Assembly: GCA_038893495.1 (NCBI GenBank)
Contig: JAWARJ010000001.1
Location: forward strand, 1,477,824 to 1,541,823
Origin: Thermoproteus sp.
Lineage (GTDB): Archaea > Thermoproteota > Thermoprotei > Thermoproteales > Thermoproteaceae
DNA length: 64,000 nt
Direction: 5' to 3'
A model generated the notes under the pieces. The model worked only from the letters and a program-made list of their open reading frames with translations. It did not search any database and was not told where the DNA came from. This document shows, piece by piece, positions 8,194 through 16,124 of this stretch (position 1 is its first letter; each line of letters starts with the position of its first letter). Position numbers and translations under genes: made by a program.

Positions 8194-8841
8194 GTGCATA
8201 TCCCGGACGGCTATCTGGACCCCTACATCGCAGGGGCCACCTGGGCCGTTGCGGCAATATACCTCTTTTTCGCCGCCAGGAAGACGCCTAGAGACCTCCT
8301 GCCTAAAATCTCGGCGGTCGCTGGCGGCATATTCGTGGCGCAGATGCTCAACTGGCCCATCCCCGGCGGCACTTCGCTCCACTTCGTCGGCGGTGCCTTC
8401 GCCTCGATCTACCTAGGCAACCCCTGGGCCGGCTCGATGGCAATAGCCATGGTGCTGGCTGTACAGACCCTTTTGTTCCACGACGGGGGGATTACGACCT
8501 ACGGCGCCAACCTCATAAATATGGGCATTGTCGACGTCTGGATCGGCTGGGCCCTCTGGAGGCTCTTCGCCGAAAGGCGGCCTCTAGCGGGCGCCTTCCT
8601 GGGGGGATGGCTGAGCCTGTTCGCCGCAGGCATGGCCGCGGGGCTCGAGATAGGGCTCATGCCCACTATAGGCTTCCCGCTGTCGGTGACGGTGCCGGCG
8701 ATGGCCGTGCCCCATTTCCTCTTGGGGCTAGTTGAAGGCGCCATCACCGCCGCATTGACAGGCGCCTTGAGGCGCTACGGCCTCATCCCCACGAGGCCGC
8801 CCCTCGCGAGGCCCTCAGAGGCCCCGGCGGGGAGGCCATGA
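8194..8841 (+). CDS. nikM: nickel ECF transporter substrate-binding subunit NikM
   Basis: A 215-aa membrane protein, the S-component of an energy-coupling-factor transporter. The protein starts Met-His-Ile-Pro-Asp-Gly; the N-terminal Met1-His2 chelates the metal in NikM/CbiM, so the GTG at 8194 must be the start. About six membrane helices follow, with conserved GGTSLHFVGGAFASIYLG and ALLFHDGGITTYGAN-like motifs (the latter seen as TLLFHDGGITTYGANLINMG). Cobalt-type CbiM is very similar, but the adjacent nikR points to nickel. nikN overlaps its end by 4 bases. Confidence 0.93.
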   Translation: MHIPDGYLDPYIAGATWAVAAIYLFFAARKTPRDLLPKISAVAGGIFVAQMLNWPIPGGTSLHFVGGAFASIYLGNPWAGSMAIAMVLAVQTLLFHDGGITTYGANLINMGIVDVWIGWALWRLFAERRPLAGAFLGGWLSLFAAGMAAGLEIGLMPTIGFPLSVTVPAMAVPHFLLGLVEGAITAALTGALRRYGLIPTRPPLARPSEAPAGRP

Positions 8842-9119
8842 CTAAACGATATTTGATCTTGTTGTTGGCGCTCGTGTTGATCGCGCCGATATTCGGCGTG
8901 TGGCTCGCCAATATGGTCGGCTATGCGGAGCCGATAGACCACTTGGGAGACGCGTTGGGCCTAAAGGACATGAGATACCAGTGGAACTGGACTCCCCTTA
9001 TAGACTACACGGTGCCGGGACTGCCGGATTGGGCCGGGTACATAATAGCTGGCCTGATCGGCGTCGCCGTATTCGCCGCCCTGACCCTACTTTTGGAGAG
9101 GAGGCGCGGGGGAAGGTGA
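8838..9119 (+). CDS. nikN: nickel ECF transporter small subunit NikN/CbiN-like
   Basis: A 93-aa protein with an N-terminal hydrophobic helix (residues 5-28) and a C-terminal helix (65-86) joined by an outside loop (EPIDHLGDALGLKD, then WTPLIDYTVPGLPDW). This is the layout of the PDGLE/CbiN-type auxiliary subunit that helps load metal into NikM. It overlaps nikM by ATGA and nikQ by GTGA, indicating translational coupling. Confidence 0.82.
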   Translation: MTKRYLILLLALVLIAPIFGVWLANMVGYAEPIDHLGDALGLKDMRYQWNWTPLIDYTVPGLPDWAGYIIAGLIGVAVFAALTLLLERRRGGR

Positions 9120-9769
9120 AGGACTTCCTGTCGGAGCTACAGGGGTTCGTCCTTTCCATCGTGAGGGAGAGGTGGAGCCCCGCGTCGCCAATCTCCTTAC
9201 TGCTCGCGACAGCCGCCGCGGCCCTCTACGCCTTTAGGGCCGACCTCTATTCGCTCCTCGCCGCGGTCGCACTGTCGTTAGCCGTGGCGAGAAGCAAAGC
9301 CCGCGTCGTGGCCAACGCGGTCTTCACGGCCGGCATGTTCACTGCCGTCGTATATGCCCTGGGCCTCCTCATGGCCCGCGGAGTTCCGGCCGAGGCCCTC
9401 CCGACTCTATATAGGGCTCTGTCCTCAGCCGCGTTGATTGGGGCCTTTGTGGCCGAGAGGGGCTTCACGCCGTCTCTACTCTCCCTTTCCTGTCTCGGCA
9501 TAGACGGGACGCCCATAGCGGCCATGCTCAAATCGATCCTCCTCTCGCCCTCGGCGTTGAGGGACGCGGTAGTTGTATATAAGGCGCTTAAGGGGCGGCT
9601 CGACCTAGAGGGCGCCGCCTTCGCCGCCGCCTATATGTTGAGGCGCATAGAGTTGAGGTATAGAGAGGTGTACCTCGCCGCCAAATTGACTGCACCGAGC
9701 TGTAAGGCCGGGCTCTCGCTCTCCGATCTGGCCTTCGTAGCGGCCGTGGCCATATGGCTGTTCGTGTAG
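9116..9769 (+). CDS. nikQ: ECF transporter transmembrane (T) subunit NikQ/CbiQ
   Basis: A 217-aa membrane protein starting at GTG 9116, which overlaps the nikN stop. Four or five hydrophobic helices fill residues 22-125. The C-terminal half has the charged coupling helices of CbiQ proteins (LKGRLDLEG, then YMLRRIELRYREVYLAAKL), which contact the ATPase. It is weakly conserved, as is usual for archaeal T-subunits, and was recognised largely from its place between nikN and nikO. Confidence 0.8.
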   Translation: MKDFLSELQGFVLSIVRERWSPASPISLLLATAAAALYAFRADLYSLLAAVALSLAVARSKARVVANAVFTAGMFTAVVYALGLLMARGVPAEALPTLYRALSSAALIGAFVAERGFTPSLLSLSCLGIDGTPIAAMLKSILLSPSALRDAVVVYKALKGRLDLEGAAFAAAYMLRRIELRYREVYLAAKLTAPSCKAGLSLSDLAFVAAVAIWLFV

Positions 9770-10383
9770 AGGACCTCTGGGTGGAGCTAGACGGCAGGCC
9801 CGTCTTGAGGGGGGCCTCCGCCGAGTTCAGAGGGCCGTCTTTGCTTATGGGGCCCAACGGCTCCGGCAAGACCGTCCTCCTCCACACTATTGTGGGCATC
9901 TTGAAGCCGAAGCGGGGCCGCGTCGAGACGCAAGGCGTTTTGTCCATCATGTTCCAAGACCCCGAAGTCCACTTCGTGGCCGGCACGGTCTTGGAGAACG
10001 CCCTCCTCTGGAGCAACGGGAGGTCCACAGAGGCCGAGATAAAAGAGCTCGCCGGAGGGCTCGGCATAGCCGACCTCCTCGACAGCCCGCCCTTCCTGTT
10101 GAGCTGGGGCCAGAAGAAGCTGGCGGCCCTCCTCTGCGCCCTGGCCAGAAGGCCCGACGTCCTCCTGTTGGACGAACTCCCCGAAGGCCTCTCGCCCAAA
10201 GCCCTAAAGGCCGCCTTGAGGGTAGCCCTAGAGGCCGCCGAGACCATCATAATGACATCCCACCAGTTCTTGGAGCTAGGCTGGAGTTTCTACTTCCTAG
10301 ATGGGGGACTCCTATATTCAGGCCAAGAGGCCTTGAAGAAGGCAGAGGAAGAGGGATACGGCAACTGTAAGTGCGGCCTATAG
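9754..10383 (+). CDS. nikO: ECF transporter ATPase NikO/CbiO
   Basis: A 209-aa ABC ATPase that powers nickel uptake. Walker A is GPNGSGKT (about 33-40), the Q-loop SIMFQDPEVHF (about 66), the signature is LLSWGQKKL (near 112, a variant of LSGGQ), Walker B is VLLLDELPEG (about 130), and the H-loop is MTSHQF. It overlaps nikQ by 16 bases. The protein ends in Cys-Lys-Cys-Gly-Leu, a possible metal-binding tail unusual for the family. It is shorter than typical CbiO (about 270 aa), lacking a C-terminal extension. Confidence 0.9.
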   Translation: MAVRVEDLWVELDGRPVLRGASAEFRGPSLLMGPNGSGKTVLLHTIVGILKPKRGRVETQGVLSIMFQDPEVHFVAGTVLENALLWSNGRSTEAEIKELAGGLGIADLLDSPPFLLSWGQKKLAALLCALARRPDVLLLDELPEGLSPKALKAALRVALEAAETIIMTSHQFLELGWSFYFLDGGLLYSGQEALKKAEEEGYGNCKCGL

Positions 10384-10487
10384 CTTCGGCCCTGCGCCCT
10401 CCGAAGACGCACCGCGGCGCCCAACACGAGCCGAAAACGGGCGCCTAGGTCCAGCCCCTCAGAGGCTTTTCTTTGTCCGTGACAAGT

Positions 10488-10496
10488 GTTTTTATT
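10488..10496 (+). promoter_or_regulatory. TATA-like box for the frameshifted nuclease gene
   Basis: GTTTTTATT about 22 nt before GTG 10514; supports that start over TTG 10496. Confidence 0.45.
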
Positions 10497-10513
10497 TGGG
10501 TCTCATTATTTTT

Positions 10514-11118
10514 GTGGGCCTTAGTGTTGAGGAGAAGAAGAGGTTTCTCAAGGCTTTGGAGGAGGATGAGGAGTTCCGACTCGCCGTAGCTGGCCTTCTG
10601 GGCCTCCGGGAAGTCCTCGAGGAGATCAGAAAGCTCAGAGAAGACTTCAATAGGTACATCGCCGAAAGCGAAAAGAGATGGGAAGAAAGCGAACGCCTCT
10701 GGAGGGAAAACTTCAAGCGCTGGGAAGAAAACGACAAGGAGTGGGAGAAGACGTTGAGGAGACTAGCCAGAGTTGAGGAGACGTTAGGAGCCACCACTGA
10801 GGTCCAATTCGCCAGATATGTCTGGGAGGCCTGTCGGCCGAGTTAAAGGCGCGGGGAGAGGTCATATTGAGGAGAGCCAGAAACGCCGTTGTGGACGGCG
10901 TGGAGGTCGACCTCCTCGTGGAGACCGATAGAGCCGTCTACGTGGTCGAGGTCAAAATAAGGCCTAGGGTAGAGGACGTAGGGGCTCTGTTGGCTAAGGC
11001 CGAGGCGGCCGGGCGGGCCGTCGGGAAGCCGGCGGTGCCCGTGTTGGCGGGCGTGTGGATAGGCGACGACGTCGAGAAGTACGCCTCCTCTAAAGGCGTC
11101 TTGACGTATAGATACTAG
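10514..11118 (+). pseudogene. coiled-coil PD-(D/E)XK nuclease-like protein, frameshifted
   Basis: The first frame (10514-10846) gives a helical head and a charged coil (RWEESERLWRENFKRWEEND) and ends in ARYVWEACRPS and a stop. A second frame from about 10831 continues with LSAELKARGEVILRRA and the nuclease core VEVDLLVETDRAVYVVEVKI to 11118. The D...ExK triad is intact there. The switch fits one missing base near 10829-10831. It may be a pseudogene, a sequencing error or, less likely, programmed frameshifting. The 3' end overlaps the convergent nadE by 29 bases. It belongs to the same coil-plus-nuclease class as the gene at 5997. Confidence 0.7.
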
Positions 11119-11938
11119 GCCCGGCGGTGGTCCTCCTCCCCTTGAGGAGCTTGGCGACGGGGGGCGGCCTCCTCTTGTGTTCGTTCTCCTCGACTCTCGC
11201 CAGCACCTTCTTGACTACGTCGGGCGGCACGCCGGTGTTGGCCGGTATCGCGTCTGGGGGGATGCCAAGCTCGCGGGCGTAGAGGACTAGGTCTATATCG
11301 CTGTATTTGACCCCCAGCTCGCCCTCGGCCGTCTGCCCGACCCAGAGCCTGGGGCTGGAGGGCTTTAGGGCGATTTCGTCGGGGATGCCGAGATGTTTCG
11401 CCATCATCCTCACTTGGGTCTTGTAGAGGTCGCCTATGGGCAGTAGGTCCACCCCGCCGTCGCCGTACTTCGTGAAGTAGCCCAACATCAACTCGCTCTT
11501 GTCGCCGGTGCCCGCCACCAGGTAGTCGAGCCTATTGGCGTAGTAGTAGAGGGCCGCCATTCTGATCCTCGCCGTGAGGTTGCCCCTAGCTATTAGGTCG
11601 CCCCCGTCGTATTCCGGAAGGATCTGCTCGTAGGCCTTCAAGACCGGGTCCACCTCCACCACGCGGTACCTCACGCCGAGGCTCCTCGCCAGCCTCACCG
11701 CATCGTCCACATCCGATTGAGGCGTGGCCTTGCTCGGAAGTATAAGCGCCATGACCCTCTCGGGGCCCAACGCCCTCGCCGCGAGCGAGGCCGTCACGCT
11801 CGAGTCGACCCCGCCGCTGAGGCCCACCACGACCCCCTTGGCCCCCGCCTTGAGGACATAGGAAGAGAGGAACTCCTCTATCTCCCTCTCTGCCTCCGGG
11901 TAGTTGACCGCGTTGGCCACGTCCGAGAGAGTAATCAC
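11090..11938 (-). CDS. nadE: ammonia-dependent NAD+ synthetase NadE
   Basis: A 282-aa enzyme that amidates nicotinic-acid adenine dinucleotide to NAD+ using ATP. The ATP-pyrophosphatase P-loop SGGVDSS is at about residues 40-46 and the GTGDKSELMLGYFTKYGDGG motif at about 143-162. There is no N-terminal glutaminase domain, so it must use free ammonia. Its start overlaps the glnK stop by ATGA, and glnK overlaps amt the same way, placing NAD synthesis in one operon with ammonium uptake. Length and motifs are normal. Confidence 0.95.
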   Translation of the reverse strand: MITLSDVANAVNYPEAEREIEEFLSSYVLKAGAKGVVVGLSGGVDSSVTASLAARALGPERVMALILPSKATPQSDVDDAVRLARSLGVRYRVVEVDPVLKAYEQILPEYDGGDLIARGNLTARIRMAALYYYANRLDYLVAGTGDKSELMLGYFTKYGDGGVDLLPIGDLYKTQVRMMAKHLGIPDEIALKPSSPRLWVGQTAEGELGVKYSDIDLVLYARELGIPPDAIPANTGVPPDVVKKVLARVEENEHKRRPPPVAKLLKGRRTTAGPSIYTSRRL

Positions 11939-12264
11939 GTGTAGACCTCAGAAGTCCTAATCCTTATAGCTTTATCTACCCTATAGACGAAAATCCTCCC
12001 GTCCCCCACGGCGCCCGTCCTGGCGCTCTTCATAATGGCCTCCACGGCCCTATCGGCCTCCTTCTCGTCTGTAACCACCTCCACGACGGCCCTAGGCAGT
12101 AGAACCGGCACGTGCCTCCCGCCCACCTCCACCACGCCACCCTCTCCCCCCATGCCCCTCGCCGTATAGACCGTAGCGCCCACGAAGCCCGCCTCCACGA
12201 GAGCCTTGAGGACCTCCGCCAGTCTGTCCTCCCTAATTATGGCCCTCACCATCACGAGCGTCAT
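11935..12264 (-). CDS. glnK: PII nitrogen regulatory protein GlnK
   Basis: A 109-aa trimeric signal protein that gates the ammonium channel and senses ATP/ADP and 2-oxoglutarate. The C-terminal signature GDGRIFVYRVDKAIRIRT is present, and the N-terminal MVRAIIREDRLAEVLKAL strand-helix is typical. The T-loop (ARGMGGEGG to VPVLLPR) has no tyrosine at the bacterial uridylylation position, so control is probably by ligand binding alone. It sits between amt and nadE with 4-base overlaps on both sides. Confidence 0.93.
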   Translation of the reverse strand: MTLVMVRAIIREDRLAEVLKALVEAGFVGATVYTARGMGGEGGVVEVGGRHVPVLLPRAVVEVVTDEKEADRAVEAIMKSARTGAVGDGRIFVYRVDKAIRIRTSEVYT

Positions 12265-13499
12265 ATCCTCTCAACGCCGTGGTCCACCACGTCGAGACCC
12301 ACCAGCTCCTCCTCGAGGGAGGCGCGGAGACCGAGAGCCGTCAGCGCCTTGAAGAAGCCGTAGGTAGTAGCCGACACGAAGCCCAACGCCACAGCCATGC
12401 CCAAAAGCTGTGTCGCGACCCAGCCGGGGCTACCGCCGTATATGAGACCGGCCGCGCCGGCCAGCGGCGGGTAGGCCAACACGGACACCAGCGCCGAGCC
12501 CAAAACCCCATTGAATCCGTGGACCGGCAGAGAGCCGACGGGGTCGTCGACGGAGTAGTACCTCTCCACGAACTTAGTCCCGAAGTAGGTCGTCAAGGCT
12601 GCCAAGGCCCCCACGAGGAAGGAAAAAGGCACGTCTATGAAGCCCGCCAGCGGAGTTATGGCCACAAGGCCCCCAAGGAGGCCCCCCACGAGAGCCACCG
12701 GGCTCCAAACGCCGTCGAACAGCTTAGAGAGAGCCACCGAGAGAGCACCCGCCAGAGAGCCCGCCACGGCGGTGTTGACTAGGGCATAGGCCATCTGGAC
12801 GTTGGGGGCCAAGGCAGAGCCGGCGTTAAAGCCAAACCAGCCGAAATACAGAAGGGCCGTGCCCACCAGGCCGTAGGGGAGCTCCGAGTACTTATACTCC
12901 AGAGACTCCTTATAGGCGAAGGCCTTCTGCACGCCGTCGCCCGCCCTCCTCCTCAGAGAAGGCCCCAAGACCAGAGTGGCCATGAGGCCGGCCAGGCCGG
13001 CGTAGGCGTGGACCACAGTGCCCCCCGCGAAGTCCCTAACGCCGAGGCCCGGCGCCCAGCCCGTAATGGAGCCGAGACGGGCAAGGAAGCCCCCGCCCCA
13101 TATCCAGCTGGCCACTAGGGGCCACTGGACCGCCGAGAAGAATATAGAGAAGAGGACCCATCCCCCAAACTTCAACCTCTCGGGCGCCCCCACCGCAATC
13201 AGCGCCAGAGTCACAGCGCCGAAGACGCCCAGGAAGAAGGCGTAGACAGGCCACGGAATCCCCGCGTCGGCGCCGGTGGGGTAGAACCCGTCCACCAACA
13301 CGCCACCGAAGTAGAGCGGAAATACGGCGAACCATATGGGGAGGAACACAGCGAAGGCCAGAAGGCCCTTGCTAAGCGCACTTATGGCGTTGACTCTCCT
13401 CACAAAGCCCGCCTCCAACATCCCTATAGCCGGAATCATCAAGAACACCAGCACACCGCCCACCGCCGTCCATATTGTTGCGGTCTGGTCCACCTGCAT
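12261..13499 (-). CDS. amt: ammonium transporter Amt
   Basis: A 412-aa membrane protein with about 11 helices. The pore twin histidines are in VVHAYAGLAG (about 165) and PVHGFNGVLGS (about 325); ASWIWGGGFLARLGS and the DFAGGTVVHAYAG motif are typical of Amt/Mep proteins. It starts Met-Gln-Val-Asp-Gln with no signal peptide. First gene of the amt-glnK-nadE operon; a TATA-like TTCTAAAGTT at about 13520-13530 lies upstream. Confidence 0.95.
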   Translation of the reverse strand: MQVDQTATIWTAVGGVLVFLMIPAIGMLEAGFVRRVNAISALSKGLLAFAVFLPIWFAVFPLYFGGVLVDGFYPTGADAGIPWPVYAFFLGVFGAVTLALIAVGAPERLKFGGWVLFSIFFSAVQWPLVASWIWGGGFLARLGSITGWAPGLGVRDFAGGTVVHAYAGLAGLMATLVLGPSLRRRAGDGVQKAFAYKESLEYKYSELPYGLVGTALLYFGWFGFNAGSALAPNVQMAYALVNTAVAGSLAGALSVALSKLFDGVWSPVALVGGLLGGLVAITPLAGFIDVPFSFLVGALAALTTYFGTKFVERYYSVDDPVGSLPVHGFNGVLGSALVSVLAYPPLAGAAGLIYGGSPGWVATQLLGMAVALGFVSATTYGFFKALTALGLRASLEEELVGLDVVDHGVERI

Positions 13500-13850
13500 A
13501 AGGCGCGGACCAGAGAACTTTAGAAAACTTGCTGGAACAAAATACCGCAGGCCCGGCGAACAGAAGAGATATAGCGCCTAACATCCGCAGAAATATACGA
13601 AAATTTTCGACAGAGCTGGAGCGGAGGCCGGCCTTACTTCCAACACGGTTTACCACAATGAAGTTAAGAATAAATTATAGTTTATACACCTCGCAGAACT
13701 TCTATATACAGCCGCCCCACAGCCCTATAAAGAAGGCTTAGGCGCACCCCGCCGGGTATAGTACACAATGTACATATGTCTTTATGTTGCCTCCGTTAGT
13801 TAAAGAACAGCGCAACGTAAAATATATATACCCGGACCCTTCAGGGGACA
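13500..13850. other. divergent promoter region between amt and the pilin gene
   Basis: A 351-base gap. It holds the amt promoter (near 13525, minus) and the pilin TATA box (13821-13830, plus). A short palindrome GTACA-CAA-TGTAC sits at 13761-13773 and could be an operator. The middle is AT-rich (13655-13730) with no gene seen. Confidence 0.5.
13821..13830 (+). promoter_or_regulatory. TATA box of the pilin gene
   Basis: AATATATATA centred about 26 nt before ATG 13851, one of the strongest TATA matches in the window. Confidence 0.6.
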
Positions 13851-14276
13851 ATGAAAGGCCTAACCTCAATCGAGCTGGCGATACTGCTGGCAATAATAAT
13901 AGTGATAGCGGTGGCAGTCGGCTGGTACATGTACACCACATTCACCGCCTCCACATCGGCCCAAGCCAAACTAATAATATCACAAGCCACATATGCGGTT
14001 AGTAGTAGCAGTAGTAGCGGCGGTACGCTCACGCTGGTCGTTAGTAACCCAGGCCCCGTACAACAGATAACTATTCAGTCTATATATTTATCTGGTCAAC
14101 CGTGTGGATCGAGTAGCAACACTGTAACCGTTATAACGAGCACTGGCACATTTCCTGTAAGTGTTCAATGTCCCGTAAGCGCTACTCCTGGCACTACGCT
14201 ACAGGGCTATGTAGTGCTTAGCACGGGTACCACCTTCCCGTTCACCGCGGTGGTAACTACTGCTGCACAATCATAA
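13851..14276 (+). CDS. type IV pilin-like protein with class III signal peptide
   Basis: A 141-aa secreted/pilus protein. The N-terminus Met-Lys-Gly-Leu-Thr-Ser-Ile-Glu fits the archaeal prepilin peptidase site, with cleavage after Gly3 and Glu at +5. A 20-residue hydrophobic helix follows (ELAILLAIIIVIAVAVGW). The rest is Ser/Thr/Val-rich beta structure with two cysteines (about 84 and 107), as in surface pilins. Base composition after 14000 is less GC-rich than the neighbours. It could be an adhesive pilin or a minor archaellum-like subunit; no assembly ATPase lies beside it, but a RecA-like ATPase follows. Confidence 0.8.
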   Translation: MKGLTSIELAILLAIIIVIAVAVGWYMYTTFTASTSAQAKLIISQATYAVSSSSSSGGTLTLVVSNPGPVQQITIQSIYLSGQPCGSSSNTVTVITSTGTFPVSVQCPVSATPGTTLQGYVVLSTGTTFPFTAVVTTAAQS

Positions 14277-14308
14277 TAAAACCGCAAACCAATTTTTTCC
14301 ATAATATT

Positions 14309-14317
14309 ATTTATATT
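14309..14317 (+). promoter_or_regulatory. TATA box of the RecA-like ATPase gene
   Basis: ATTTATATT about 24 nt before GTG 14337. Confidence 0.5.
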
Positions 14318-14336
14318 CTGGTCTTGTCTCTTTATT

Positions 14337-15449
14337 GTGGATTTTAGCGGCTTTACTGCGATATATGGGGGGCCTGGGACGGGCAAGACCGCGCTCGCCG
14401 CGTCTATAGCGCATAGGCGCCTTGCCGATGGCCAGAGGGTCCTCTGGGTCACTTTTTACGAGGATAAACAGACACTTATCGACTCTATGGCGAAACTGGG
14501 CTACGACCTGAACGGCGCGGACATATGGGAGGCCGTCTTGGCGGACCCCACATCTACCTTCAACCAGATTTCGCATTTGGTCTCCCACAGCCCGCCTAAC
14601 CTCTTTGTTTTGGACTCGATCTCCCAGCTCCAGATGCCCGACGTGAGGCAGAACCTCACGAACCTCTTCTATAGGGCCTTTAAGTTCGCCGGGATAGACG
14701 CCATTGTGATTTCCGAAGAGCCGCCGGGGCCTCTGGCCCATATAGCCGACAATCTGATTAGGCTGTCTCTTGAGTTCACCGAGAGGGGGGTCCCCGTCAG
14801 GAGGATGTATGTACAGAAGGCGAGGGGCCGCCCTGCGGGGTACGTGAGAGAGTTCGAAATGGTCGAGGGGGTCGGGATAGTCTTTCTGGATGAGCTGGCG
14901 CCGAGGCCTAGGGGCGCCTCTGCCCTCCAGATGGGCGTCTCGAAGCTGGACGAATTCGTGGCCGGCGCCAAGTCGGCCTTGGTTGTGGGCGACTCCTCGG
15001 CTGACCTCCTCGCGGCCGAATGGGCCGCCTCGCTGGCTAGGTCGGGGAGGAAGGTCCTCTTTAGGACCTATAGGGGCCAGGCCCCTCCGGCCGTCAAGTC
15101 GGCCGACGTCGCCGTGGACTTCCTCTCGGCCGACCCTGCGCGCTACGGCGTCCATATATACGACCTCGTGAGGAGGGTCGACGAGGTCGGCGCCGATGTG
15201 GTGTTCTACGAGGGCGTGGAGGTGGAGGCTCTGGCCTACGGCAGGCGCCTCGCCTACGAGCTGAACGCGAAGAAGCTCTCGGCGCTCCGGAAGGCCGGAG
15301 TGGCGTTGGTGCTGGTGGGCGCCCGGAGCTACGGCTTGGAGTCCCTAGTGGACGTGAGGGCCGTCGCGAGGAGGAGCGCGGTTGTATTCATAAGGCCCTT
15401 CGCGCCGCCCATATCCTGTAAGCTGTCCGGCGGCGTCCCCACCTGCTGA
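14337..15449 (+). CDS. RecA/KaiC-like ATPase with degenerate second half
   Basis: A 370-aa protein with two RecA-like halves. The first (1-190) has Walker A GGPGTGKT at about 11-18, a Walker-B-like LFVLDSIS near 98 and an EDK motif after the second strand (VTFYED). The second half (about 205-350) has the fold pattern but VVGDSSAD in place of a P-loop, so it probably does not bind ATP. It resembles archaeal KaiC/RadA-like proteins and FlaH-type regulators. It has its own promoter downstream of the pilin gene. Role unknown; a link to pilus control is only suggested by position. Confidence 0.75.
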   Translation: MDFSGFTAIYGGPGTGKTALAASIAHRRLADGQRVLWVTFYEDKQTLIDSMAKLGYDLNGADIWEAVLADPTSTFNQISHLVSHSPPNLFVLDSISQLQMPDVRQNLTNLFYRAFKFAGIDAIVISEEPPGPLAHIADNLIRLSLEFTERGVPVRRMYVQKARGRPAGYVREFEMVEGVGIVFLDELAPRPRGASALQMGVSKLDEFVAGAKSALVVGDSSADLLAAEWAASLARSGRKVLFRTYRGQAPPAVKSADVAVDFLSADPARYGVHIYDLVRRVDEVGADVVFYEGVEVEALAYGRRLAYELNAKKLSALRKAGVALVLVGARSYGLESLVDVRAVARRSAVVFIRPFAPPISCKLSGGVPTC

Positions 15450-15542
15450 TTCGCGCCGACGCTGTTGCGGGGCGGCTGACGGCCGCGGCCCTCTACGGCC
15501 TTGGGGGCCGTTACGGCGCGCCTAATGTGCGGGTCGACGCAC

Positions 15543-15552
15543 GAGTATTTAA
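15543..15552 (+). promoter_or_regulatory. TATA-like box of the PaREP1-ATPase pair
   Basis: GAGTATTTAA about 20 nt before ATG 15567; the in-frame upstream codons at 15501-15561 are then not needed. Confidence 0.45.
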
Positions 15553-15566
15553 ACTGCAGAGTGGAC

Positions 15567-16124
15567 ATGGACGTGTACGAAATTATCGAGAAGCCGCTCC
15601 CAAAGCCCACGGCGGAGGAATACGTCTCGGCGAGGTTGCTGGAGGCACTTGTCGAGGCCGCCCTCGCCCTTGAGTTTCTCGAGAGGGGGCTAGTGAGGAA
15701 CGCCGCCGGTAAGGCCTTTCAGGCTTGGCGCGCAGTGCTGGCGGCCCTCCTTAGGCTGGAGCTCGACAGGCTCAGGGCTGTCGCGAAGACAGAAGAGGAG
15801 AGGCGTTGGCTCGAGGAGAGGGCAGTCCCTAGGGTGCCGACGAGCAGAATGGTTTCCCTATCGTTGGCGCTAGAGCAGTTGGGCTATGTCGATATTTCAT
15901 ACATCACGGACCGAGCCCTGAACCTACACGACTATCAATACAATGGGCCGGATCCGGATATGGCCCTTTCGAAATATAGGACTAGGGGCGAGGCGGCCGC
16001 GAGCGTCAAAAGCCTTGTGGGGACGGTCGTGAGGTACGTCGAACAGCTAAAGGCCAAGGCCAAGTGGGCAGAGGAGCACGAAAAGGCGCTAAGTGAAGTC
16101 AAGAGGAGGCTCGGCAACCCATGA
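15567..16124 (+). CDS. PaREP1 family protein
   Basis: A 185-aa helical protein of the PaREP1 family, first named from repeats in Pyrobaculum aerophilum. Seen here are the YVSARLLEALVEAALALEFL helix, the AAGKAFQAWRAVLAALLRLE helix and the VPTSRMVSLSLALEQLGY segment typical of the family, followed by a Lys/Glu-rich tail. The family resembles HEPN-like helical bundles, but no RNase motif (Rx4-6H) is clear. Its end overlaps the start of an ATPase gene by ATGA, so the two are co-translated and probably form one system. Confidence 0.82.
   Translation: MDVYEIIEKPLPKPTAEEYVSARLLEALVEAALALEFLERGLVRNAAGKAFQAWRAVLAALLRLELDRLRAVAKTEEERRWLEERAVPRVPTSRMVSLSLALEQLGYVDISYITDRALNLHDYQYNGPDPDMALSKYRTRGEAAASVKSLVGTVVRYVEQLKAKAKWAEEHEKALSEVKRRLGNP

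Noticed and set aside
14307-15155. 282-codon minus-strand frame
   Set aside because: It is antisense to the RecA-like ATPase, rich in Arg/Pro/Gly, and without any motif.
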